Assembly: GCA_007116605.1 (NCBI GenBank)
Contig: SKID01000033.1
Coordinates: 1-12,807 of the forward strand
DNA from: Tissierellia bacterium
GTDB taxonomy: Bacteria > Bacillota > Clostridia > Tissierellales > Dethiosulfatibacteraceae
DNA: 12,807 nt
Direction: 5' to 3'
Shown here piece by piece: positions 8,085-12,807 of the stretch. Under the pieces are notes generated by a model. That model made no database searches. It had not been told where the DNA came from and saw nothing but the letters and a program-made list of their open reading frames with translations. The position numbers and the translations under genes were made by a program. Position 1 is the stretch's first letter; each line of letters begins with the position of its first letter.

Positions 8085-8150
8085 GGACACTGATCCGATG
8101 ACTTACGGTGCTAAAACTCCCACTTTTTCAGCTGAGAGATCAGTACTGTA
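8085..8150 (+). promoter_or_regulatory. Possible structured RNA element with partial S-box (SAM-I) resemblance
   Basis: A perfect 7-bp inverted repeat (ACTGATC at 8089-8095, GATCAGT at 8138-8144) encloses blocks resembling SAM-I riboswitch core segments: CTGATCCGATGA (8090-8101; typical CTGGCCCGATGA), GGTGCTAAAACTCC (8107-8120; typical GGTGCTAAATCC) and CTGAGAGAT (8132-8140). The GGAGGGA and GCAACC segments and a normal P1 5' strand are absent, so it is not a complete S-box. It may be a relic, a different element or chance. The proposed EamA promoter lies downstream of it, so that promoter's transcript would not contain it. Confidence 0.25.
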
Positions 8151-8184
8151 GCGTCTTCTTGATACTTAGATTAAATTGACTAAA

Positions 8185-8214
8185 TTGATATTTTAAAGAG
8201 CCTCTGACTATTAT
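8185..8214 (+). promoter_or_regulatory. Putative sigma-A promoter for the EamA transporter gene
   Basis: TTGATA at 8185-8190 and TATTAT at 8209-8214 are separated by 18 bp. Each matches the sigma-A consensus at five of six or better than four of six positions, and the -10 box lies about 33 bp before the ATG. The ribosome site AGGAG at 8234-8238 falls in the resulting short leader. This is the best pair in the region, but it is a sequence guess only. Confidence 0.45.
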
Positions 8215-8247
8215 ACTACTAGTTCTATTATACAGGAGTCGTCAGTT

Positions 8248-9162
8248 ATGAACAACTATAAAAGCAGTGCTTATCTTGCAATTATCATTACCATTACCGT
8301 CTGGGGAGTCTCTTTAGTTAATGCTAAAATTGCTTTAACTTATTTTACGCCAATTTCCCTTGCTTTCTGGCGGTTTTTTGTAGCTTCAATTGTATTGTTT
8401 GTGATACACAAAATGAAACACCCTCAAGTCCGAATAGCCTTAGAAGATAGAAAGATATTCTTCATCGCAGGATCAACAGGGATTTTCTTATATTATATTT
8501 TTCAAAACACAGGTCTCATGTACGCATCTACTGCTATCGTTTCTATTATCTTAAGCATGATTCCTATGTTTACAATGCTTGTGGAAAACTGGATCGAAAA
8601 AAGACCATTTACGCCTCTCAAAATCGCTTCGGTTTTTTTATCCATTATCGGTGTAATCCTAGTTGTAGGATTTCAAGTTGAAGAATCACTTGCTGCAACT
8701 TTATTAGGCTCATTTTTGATTTTTTTATGTGCCATTTCTTGGCTTATTTATACTTTTTCCACTAAAAAACTGTATGAAAAATATTCTCCTCTTACCATCA
8801 CTTATTATCAAATCATTATCGGAACCTTTTTGTTAGGACTTTTAATGCCTTTTAACTGGGCTAATCCTTTAGCAGCACCCCTTGAACCCCTTCTCCATAC
8901 CTTGTACTTAGGTATTGTATGCTCTGCTATGGCATTACTCTTTTATGCCTATGCCTTAAAACATTTAAGCGCAACAGTATGCAATATATTCATTAATTTA
9001 ATGCCTGGCGTCACCATTGTCACAAGTTATTTTTATCTTAACGAAACAATCACTTGGATACAATTACTAGGTGCTTTGCTGATTTTATCTTCCATTTTTA
9101 TTATTACAAGTCTCAAAGAACCTTCCTTTAAGAATGCTGCCATATCGCCTAATGAAGTGTGA
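8248..9162 (+). CDS. EamA-family (DMT superfamily) transporter
   Basis: A 304-residue integral membrane protein with about ten hydrophobic segments in two EamA repeats (roughly residues 8-140 and 152-292). The first half has the typical WG.s.v..K block, the FWRFF sequence, and an SII.S..PMFT segment. The second half has L.Y..AL...SA.....NL.P......Y..L.E, here ALKHLSATVCNIF and SYFYLNETI. Relatives export amino acids, nucleosides or other metabolites. It is the only plus-strand gene, convergent with pheA and divergent from prsW, so it is an independent unit. The ATG at 8248 has AGGAG nine bases upstream. Being next to the Phe operon does not show an aromatic substrate. The family call is secure and the substrate unknown. 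Confidence 0.92.
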   Translation: MNNYKSSAYLAIIITITVWGVSLVNAKIALTYFTPISLAFWRFFVASIVLFVIHKMKHPQVRIALEDRKIFFIAGSTGIFLYYIFQNTGLMYASTAIVSIILSMIPMFTMLVENWIEKRPFTPLKIASVFLSIIGVILVVGFQVEESLAATLLGSFLIFLCAISWLIYTFSTKKLYEKYSPLTITYYQIIIGTFLLGLLMPFNWANPLAAPLEPLLHTLYLGIVCSAMALLFYAYALKHLSATVCNIFINLMPGVTIVTSYFYLNETITWIQLLGALLILSSIFIITSLKEPSFKNAAISPNEV

Positions 9163-9246
9163 TCAGAAACTATAAGTATCCGTGACCATTCTGTTCATAT
9201 GGCATTTTAAACGCCAACTGACTATTCAAAACCCACATCTAGGGAG

Positions 9247-10086
9247 TCAATTATCGGATAGACTATCGTAATGCTGCTGCTTATAGTTACCCATGACTTT
9301 CAAGTACACACAATGTTCCTCTAATTGTTCAATCACTTCTTGTGTAACCTGGGTTCTTAAATTGCCTTCAAAATCAATATAAAATCCATAGTTGAATGGT
9401 TTATCTGGTATGGGCCGTGATTCAATTTTTAACATATTTACTTGATAGTCAGAAAAAACTTTTATGACTTTAAAAAGAGAGCCTGAAATATGGTCAGTGA
9501 CTAAATAAACACTGATCGCATCTGCTTCAGCTTTATATATTTCTTTATGACTTAAAACAGCAAATCGCGTTGTATTATACTGATTATCTTGCATGTTTTC
9601 CATCAATATTTGTAGATTGTATAATTGTGCTGCTCGTTTACTCGCTATTGCACCTATTAATGGATCATTCAAGGATTTTATATGTGCTACACTTTTAGCA
9701 GTATCTAAATAAGCGACTTTATGAATATGGTCATGTTTTTCAAAAAACTCATCACATTGTTTTAAAGCTTCAGGATGAGAATAAACTGTTTTAATATCCG
9801 TAAACTGTACACCGGGTAGGGTAATTAAACAATGGTTGACTTTCACATAACATTCTCCTACCATGAACACAGGATATTGTTTCACTAAATCTAATGCCCT
9901 TGTTATAGCACCTGTGGTACTGTTTTCAACTGGCAAAAGGCAGTAATCTATTTTTTGGGAAGCTAAGTCTGCAATCATTTCTTTAAAGCTATCGTATGAT
10001 TTATACTCGTGATCTTCTCCAAAATAATCAATAACACCTATCTCACTATATGAACCTGGGACACCTTGATAACCAATTATTAACAT
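9247..10086 (-). CDS. pheA: Prephenate dehydratase with C-terminal ACT domain
   Basis: Converts prephenate to phenylpyruvate, the committed step to phenylalanine. The 279 residues comprise the catalytic domain (about 1-180) and an ACT regulatory domain (about 190-270). Catalytic-domain blocks are GYQGVPGSYSE (5-15), LPVENSTTGAI (51-61), SHPEALKQC and the hallmark TRF (173-175) in NTTRFAVL. The ACT domain has GSLFKVI and the Phe-binding ESRP motif (222-225), which in characterised homologues confers feedback inhibition by Phe. No chorismate mutase domain is fused, so the chorismate mutase must lie elsewhere. The ATG at 10084-10086 overlaps the end of the DAHP synthase gene by seven bases, implying coupling. 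It is the second structural gene of the operon controlled by the leader at 11097-11321. Confidence 0.96.
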   Translation of the reverse strand: MLIIGYQGVPGSYSEIGVIDYFGEDHEYKSYDSFKEMIADLASQKIDYCLLPVENSTTGAITRALDLVKQYPVFMVGECYVKVNHCLITLPGVQFTDIKTVYSHPEALKQCDEFFEKHDHIHKVAYLDTAKSVAHIKSLNDPLIGAIASKRAAQLYNLQILMENMQDNQYNTTRFAVLSHKEIYKAEADAISVYLVTDHISGSLFKVIKVFSDYQVNMLKIESRPIPDKPFNYGFYIDFEGNLRTQVTQEVIEQLEEHCVYLKVMGNYKQQHYDSLSDN

Positions 10087-11096
10087 GACATATCCTCTCT
10101 TACCATCTCGTGAATTCTTCTAACGCTCTGGTTTAACTTTTTAAATTCTTCTGGTGTTAGTGATTGAGGTCCATCACACAAAGCTTCTAATGGATTGTTA
10201 TGCACTTCTATCATCAACCCATGGGCGCCGATAGCAGCTGATGCTCGAGAAGCTGGCTCTACCATCTCCACTCTACCTGTAGCATGACTTGGATCAATAA
10301 TAATAGGCAAATGAGACATGCTTTTTATAGCTGTCACAACATTTAGATCTAACGTGTTTCTTAGGTAGTTCTCGAAAGTTCTGATGCCTCTTTCACACAA
10401 TATAACACGCTCATTGCCTTCAGACATAATATATTCTGCTGACATTAAAAATTCTTTGATGGTGGATGACATGCCTCTTTTCAATAACACAGGTTTTTTT
10501 CCTCTACCTACTTCTTTTAGAAGTGAAAAGTTTTGCATATTTCTTGCCCCAATTTGAATGATATCAGCATATTCATAGACATCCTCTAAGTCATGCAAGT
10601 CCATTAATTCTGTAATGATTGGCAATCCTGTTTCTTTTTTTGCTTGTCTGAGTAGTTTCAATGCCTCCAAACCTAATCCCTGAAAACTATAGGGTGACGT
10701 TCTTGGTTTAAAAGCGCCTCCTCTAAGAAAATCTGCTCCATACTCCTTAACTTTTATTGCAGTATTCATGAGTTGATCTTCATTTTCCACTGAACAAGGA
10801 CCTGCTATAATGGCAAAGTGATCTCCTCCAATTTTCTTACCTTCCACTTCAATGATAGAGTCAATACGATTGGCATATCGACTAGCTAGTTTGTAAGGTT
10901 CTTGAATTCGATAAACTTTTTCCACACCTCTCATTCCCTCAAATTGTTGTAGCTCTATTTTTTGAGTGTCGCCTACTAAAGCAAGAATGTTTTGACCTTG
11001 ACCATAAGTTATAATCACTTGCAGTCCTAATTTTTTTGCTTTTTGTTTGATCATGTCAATTTCATGACCTTGATCTTTCTTAATCACAATTACCAT
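10080..11096 (-). CDS. aroF: 3-deoxy-7-phosphoheptulonate (DAHP) synthase, KDO8PS-like type with N-terminal regulatory domain
   Basis: Condenses phosphoenolpyruvate and erythrose 4-phosphate, the first step of the shikimate pathway. The 338 residues are an N-terminal ferredoxin-like domain (about 1-68), known in this subfamily to mediate feedback inhibition, and a TIM-barrel catalytic domain. Catalytic blocks are AGPCSVE (98-104), FLRGGAFKPRTSPYSFQGLG (123-142), QIGARNMQN (181-189), LLKRGMS (204-210), IDPSHATG (267-274) and IEVHNNP (296-302). Metal-ligand candidates are Cys101, His271, Glu297 and Asp308. The ATG at 11094-11096 has GGAGG five bases upstream. It is the first structural gene after a Phe-rich leader peptide and intrinsic terminator and overlaps pheA, so I infer a phenylalanine-regulated isozyme. 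Confidence 0.96.
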   Translation of the reverse strand: MVIVIKKDQGHEIDMIKQKAKKLGLQVIITYGQGQNILALVGDTQKIELQQFEGMRGVEKVYRIQEPYKLASRYANRIDSIIEVEGKKIGGDHFAIIAGPCSVENEDQLMNTAIKVKEYGADFLRGGAFKPRTSPYSFQGLGLEALKLLRQAKKETGLPIITELMDLHDLEDVYEYADIIQIGARNMQNFSLLKEVGRGKKPVLLKRGMSSTIKEFLMSAEYIMSEGNERVILCERGIRTFENYLRNTLDLNVVTAIKSMSHLPIIIDPSHATGRVEMVEPASRASAAIGAHGLMIEVHNNPLEALCDGPQSLTPEEFKKLNQSVRRIHEMVREDMSC

Positions 11097-11136
11097 AATA
11101 TCCTCCAGTTTTATTTTTTGTTTTTAAAAATGATAT

Positions 11137-11163
11137 AAAAAAACCTGTGAGCAAACTCACAGG
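11137..11163 (-). terminator. Intrinsic terminator of the Phe attenuator
   Basis: On the minus strand CCTGTGAG-TTTG-CTCACAGG forms a perfect 8-bp stem with a 4-nt loop and is followed at once by seven T. It lies 26 nt after the leader-peptide stop codon and about 40 nt before the DAHP synthase start, so it ends transcription inside the leader rather than after a gene. Its 5' arm and loop (TGAGTTTGCT, 11150-11159) are also the target of the competing antiterminator. Confidence 0.92.
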
Positions 11164-11260
11164 CCATAATATCTTGTGTTAAAGTTGAGTTAGCTTTTTA
11201 TTTCCCCTATTTTTTTGTATGGAAATACTCTTGCGCTAAAAAAGCCCAAGAAAAAGCTAA
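11144..11260 (-). promoter_or_regulatory. Phenylalanine transcription attenuator (protector, antiterminator and terminator segments)
   Basis: There are four mutually exclusive pairing segments on the minus strand. Segment 1 is TTAGCTTTTT (11251-11260), inside the Phe-codon run of the leader peptide. Segment 2 is AAAAAGCTAA (11190-11199), which includes the leader stop codon and pairs 10/10 with segment 1. Shifted by four bases, segment 2 reads AGCTAACTCA (11186-11195) and pairs 9/10 with segment 3, TGAGTTTGCT (11150-11159). Segment 3 is the 5' arm and loop of the terminator. A ribosome stalled at Phe codons 14-17 would cover segment 1, free segment 2, and let 2:3 form, allowing read-through. 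A ribosome reaching the stop would cover segment 2 and let the terminator form. The mechanism is inferred; the complementarity is directly visible. Confidence 0.88.
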
Positions 11261-11300
11261 AGAAAAATCGGTTGTTTAGTTTGTTTAAAGTGTTTTTCAT
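11190..11300 (-). CDS. pheL: Phenylalanine-operon leader peptide (36 residues)
   Basis: A short ORF that starts MKNTLNKLNNR and then reads FFFSFFLGFF at residues 12-21, with a further Phe at 26 and one Tyr at 28. It has eight Phe codons in 36 and no Trp. The ATG at 11298-11300 has GGAG at 11309-11312, eight bases upstream, and the stop is TAA at 11190-11192. It sits about 20 nt inside the transcript predicted from the promoter at 11328-11357. Its Phe codons coincide with pairing segment 1 of the attenuator, and its stop codon lies in segment 2. It is analogous to the enterobacterial pheA leader peptide, which also carries runs of Phe, but is longer. The peptide is probably only a sensor of charged tRNA-Phe, with no function of its own. 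Confidence 0.9.
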   Translation of the reverse strand: MKNTLNKLNNRFFFSFFLGFFSARVFPYKKIGEIKS

Positions 11301-11327
11301 CTTTTCATCTCCAAATGAATTAGATGG

Positions 11328-11357
11328 ATTATAAACCATAATGACACATGTTGTCAA
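11328..11357 (-). promoter_or_regulatory. Sigma-A promoter of the phenylalanine operon
   Basis: On the minus strand a perfect TTGACA (11352-11357) and a perfect TATAAT (11328-11333) are separated by 18 bp. Transcription should start near 11321, giving a leader of about 225 nt that contains the leader peptide and attenuator before the DAHP synthase gene. Such a strong promoter fits an operon controlled by termination rather than by initiation. Confidence 0.88.
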
Positions 11358-11368
11358 CTGTTTTCTAA

Positions 11369-11600
11369 GGATACGGCAGATTCTTGTTGCATCCTATTGG
11401 ATCCTTTGCAGAGGATAAAACCGTATCCTCGCTGCTTAGTATTTAGGTCATTTGCTAGGGATACAACAGCATCTGCGTTGCTTAGTATTGGATCCTTTGC
11501 TTATATATGGATACCGCAGTATCTTCGCTGCTTAGTATTTAGGTTATTTGCTGGGGATACAACAGCATCTTCCCTGCTTAGTATTTAGATCCTTTGTTTT
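11369..11600. repeat. Five-copy imperfect tandem repeat of about 46 bp with a 96-bp higher-order period
   Basis: Units begin with GGATA at 11369, 11413, 11459, 11509 and 11555, with spacings of 44, 46, 50 and 46 bp. Units 2-5 share CTGCTTAGTATT or TTGCTTAGTATT; unit 1 is more divergent. Units 1, 3 and 5 carry GATCCTTTG, whereas units 2 and 4 carry AGGTCATTTGCT or AGGTTATTTGCT, so the array looks like two copies of a dimer plus a partial one. Units 3-5 can form a small hairpin: ATAC pairs with GTAT, and GCAG with CTGC or AGCA with TGCT. The array stops 11 bp upstream of the -35 box of the Phe-operon promoter. Repeats are contiguous with no unique spacers, so this is not a CRISPR array. Confidence 0.88.
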
Positions 11601-11627
11601 TTTAAAATTAAAATGAAACAAAGGGTC
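11588..11627. repeat. 12-bp inverted repeat at the end of the tandem array
   Basis: GATCCTTTGTTT (11588-11599) and AAACAAAGGGTC (11616-11627) can pair over 12 positions with one G-T wobble around a 16-nt AT-rich loop. No T-run follows on either strand, so it is not a standard intrinsic terminator. The left arm overlaps the last unit of the tandem array. Confidence 0.6.
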
Positions 11628-11716
11628 ACATCATGGGCGATTTCATCCTATGCTTATTGCTATAAAAGCGCTACTCAGCAGAAAAAAGATCAACTGTTTT
11701 CCAGAGAAGCGCCTCT

Positions 11717-11763
11717 TTTGATGCCTTGTTTCCTTTGATCTTAATTGACCACAAGGCATCAAA
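11717..11763. repeat. 13-bp perfect inverted repeat downstream of trmB
   Basis: TTTGATGCCTTGT (11717-11729) and ACAAGGCATCAAA (11751-11763) are perfect inverted copies around a 21-nt centre. It lies about 60 bp beyond the trmB stop codon. No T-run follows the stem on either strand. It could be an mRNA 3'-end stabiliser, a protein-binding site or a remnant of a small mobile repeat. Confidence 0.6.
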
Positions 11764-11821
11764 TGTGAAGCTACGAGGGAAACATATTGATCTATTAACG
11801 CAAAAAGGGTAACGCAATGTA

Positions 11822-12463
11822 CTACTTCCAGCTGGCGCATAATTTGTAAATAGGTTTACCTTCTTCTACAAATTTTTCTTCGTATTCCGTTGGCACATTA
11901 TGATTCAAATGTTCTGAATGGTATAAGTCTCTTTCTACGTATTCTAATATCCAGCCTCTTTCTCGTATGACCATCACTGAATAATCAAAAAGGGAGACAT
12001 TATCTGTCTTAAACTCTAAATGTCCTTGTTTTTTTAGTATCCCTTCATAGATGACCATGTGCTCGGGACTAGTCAGCCTTCTTTTTGCATGACGCGGTTT
12101 AGGCCATGGGTCAGAAAAGTTCAAATAAATCTTATCTATGATGGGTTTTTGAAACACTAATGGTAGCATCTCTGCTTTTGTATGTAGTATCCGATAGTTT
12201 GGTTGATCTAGGCTTTCGTCAATTTCATAAAGCCATCTTGCAATCACTTTCGTACTTGCTTCAATGCCTAAAAAACAACTTTGAGGATTTTCATAGGCTA
12301 ATTTTCTAATAAATTGTCCTTTTCCAGAACCAATCTCTATTTGTAGTTCCTGACCGCCTTTTATGAAATCATTAATTTTGTCTAAATGAGCTTCTGGCTT
12401 AATAATAACTTGAGGGTGATTACTCAGTAGCCCTTGGCCATCATGGACATGTCTCAGTCTCAT
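11822..12463 (-). CDS. trmB: tRNA (guanine46-N7)-methyltransferase
   Basis: Uses SAM to make m7G46 in the variable loop of many tRNAs. The 213 residues match the family length. The N-terminus MRLRHVHDG is typical. The SAM-binding block is EIGSGKGQF (43-51) and the catalytic/tRNA block is NFSDPWPKPRHAKRRLT (115-131), with HLEFKTD at 148-154 and the C-terminal TEYEEKF...GKPIYKL (192-208). The start ATG overlaps the stop of the upstream methionine-sulfoxide reductase gene in an ATGA arrangement. No intrinsic terminator is evident after it; the 13-bp inverted repeat at 11717-11763 lacks a T-run. Only about 470 bp separate it from the Phe-operon promoter, so read-through into the leader is possible. 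Confidence 0.96.
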   Translation of the reverse strand: MRLRHVHDGQGLLSNHPQVIIKPEAHLDKINDFIKGGQELQIEIGSGKGQFIRKLAYENPQSCFLGIEASTKVIARWLYEIDESLDQPNYRILHTKAEMLPLVFQKPIIDKIYLNFSDPWPKPRHAKRRLTSPEHMVIYEGILKKQGHLEFKTDNVSLFDYSVMVIRERGWILEYVERDLYHSEHLNHNVPTEYEEKFVEEGKPIYKLCASWK

Positions 12464-12807
12464 AGCTCAATACACCCATTGGAAGAGATTTCAATATGAC
12501 TCACGATGATTGTGGATAATGCTTCAATGCCCTCTTGATCCATTTGGTCAAACCGACTAAACAGTGGACTATCTATGTCTATCACACCTAAAACTTGTTG
12601 GTCTTTTATTAAAGGAACTACTAATTCTGAATTTGATGCTGAATCGCATGCAATATGTCCTGGAAAAGCGTGGACATTATCAATTCTTTGGGACTTCTTT
12701 GTTTGTACTGCTCTTCCACATACTCCCTCACCTATTTTAATTCTAGTACAAGCTGGCTTGCCTTGAAATGGACCTAATATGAGCTCATTATCTTTTAACA
12801 AATAAAA
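12460..12807 (-). CDS. msrC: Free methionine-(R)-sulfoxide reductase, GAF-domain type, 5' end outside the window
   Basis: Reduces free L-methionine-(R)-sulfoxide with thioredoxin, a single GAF-domain enzyme (fRMsr, YebR). The 115 visible residues enter in frame from the right edge as FYLLKDNELILGPFQGKPAC. Family members run to about 155-165 residues, so roughly the first 45 are missing. The TTG at 12799-12801 is an internal Leu codon, not a start. All three redox cysteines can be matched: in GKPAC, in GVCGRAV, and in HIACDS, corresponding to Cys84, Cys94 and Cys118 of the E. coli enzyme. The downstream blocks SELVVPL and LGVIDIDSP are also typical. It overlaps trmB by four bases and is probably cotranscribed with it. 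Confidence 0.92.
   Translation of the reverse strand, partial: FYLLKDNELILGPFQGKPACTRIKIGEGVCGRAVQTKKSQRIDNVHAFPGHIACDSASNSELVVPLIKDQQVLGVIDIDSPLFSRFDQMDQEGIEALSTIIVSHIEISSNGCIEL

Larger units (their letters stand above)
7990..8247. other. Divergent intergenic region between prsW and the EamA transporter gene
   Basis: This 258-bp region lies between two divergently transcribed genes and must hold promoters for both. The EamA promoter can be proposed at 8185-8214. No convincing -35/-10 pair was found for prsW. The region also holds a possible structured element at 8085-8150 (7-bp stem ACTGATC/GATCAGT) and a 17-codon plus-strand ORF at 8098-8151 that has no good ribosome site. No tRNA, transposon end or complete known riboswitch could be recognised. 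Confidence 0.7.

Noticed and set aside
8098..8151. 17-codon plus-strand ORF as a leader peptide for the EamA gene
   Set aside because: It has no well-placed ribosome site, no codon bias toward one amino acid, and no terminator after it; the proposed EamA promoter lies downstream of it.
8020..8247. T-box, TPP or guanidine riboswitch upstream of the EamA gene
   Set aside because: No T-box AGGGTGGNACCGCG sequence, no complete TPP core and no ykkC ACGGCGGGA-type core could be found, only isolated short matches.
9163..9246. Bidirectional terminator between the convergent EamA gene and pheA
   Set aside because: The only stem (GGC...GCC around 9200-9214) is about 5 bp with a wobble or mismatch and no T-run on either strand. 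I see no supportable terminator in this gap.
11397..11588. 63-residue plus-strand ORF with an internal peptide repeat (RCLVFRSFA... / RCLVFRLFA...)
   Set aside because: The peptide repeat simply follows from the 96-bp period of the DNA array, which is divisible by three. There is no ribosome site and no family resemblance.
11369..11600. CRISPR array
   Set aside because: The units are contiguous and similar along their full length, with no unique spacers of constant size, and no cas gene is present.
11643..11840. 65-residue minus-strand ORF between the repeat array and trmB
   Set aside because: Its start lies inside trmB, it has no ribosome site of note, its residue make-up looks random, and its middle is formed by the 13-bp inverted repeat. 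It resembles no family I know.

Overview
The window is a stretch of low-GC bacterial chromosome that most resembles an anaerobic Firmicute of class Clostridia. The grounds are AT-rich DNA, strong AGGAGG-type ribosome sites, the murB–PHP–rapZ gene order, a PrsW protease, a clostridial-looking FolD and a fused-type DAHP synthase. No species can be named from the sequence alone. All genes except one run leftward on the minus strand. There are no rRNA or tRNA genes, no CRISPR array and no recognisable transposase.

Right to left in transcription order, the layout is as follows. (1) The 3' part of a free-methionine-R-sulfoxide reductase, cut by the window edge, overlaps trmB (tRNA m7G46 methyltransferase) by four bases. 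(2) A gene-poor stretch of about 725 bp (11097-11821) holds a 13-bp inverted repeat, a 12-bp hairpin, a five-copy tandem repeat of about 46 bp, a near-consensus promoter and a phenylalanine attenuator. (3) The attenuator precedes a two-gene phenylalanine operon: DAHP synthase, then ACT-containing prephenate dehydratase. (4) A lone plus-strand EamA transporter gene follows, with a 258-bp divergent intergenic region on its other side. (5) Next is a tight cluster of prsW, a TrmN6-type tRNA methyltransferase and rsmI. (6) folD comes next. (7) The last cluster is murB, a PHP-domain hydrolase, rapZ, a MATE transporter and argH, where argH is cut by the left edge.

The most interesting element is the unannotated leader of the phenylalanine operon. 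It encodes a 36-residue peptide with eight Phe codons, seven of them within ten codons. Its mRNA can form a protector stem (10/10 pairs), an antiterminator (9/10 pairs) and an intrinsic terminator (8-bp stem followed by U7). This is the architecture of the enterobacterial pheA leader, in a genome where a T-box would be the usual expectation. It would tie expression of the first aromatic-pathway enzyme and the Phe-committed enzyme to the level of charged tRNA-Phe.

Three other points deserve a second look. FolD appears to lack both the catalytic Lys and the Gln needed for cyclohydrolase activity. The tandem array ends only 11 bp from the -35 box of the Phe promoter. The intergenic region before the EamA gene has a partial resemblance to an S-box (SAM-I) riboswitch core.
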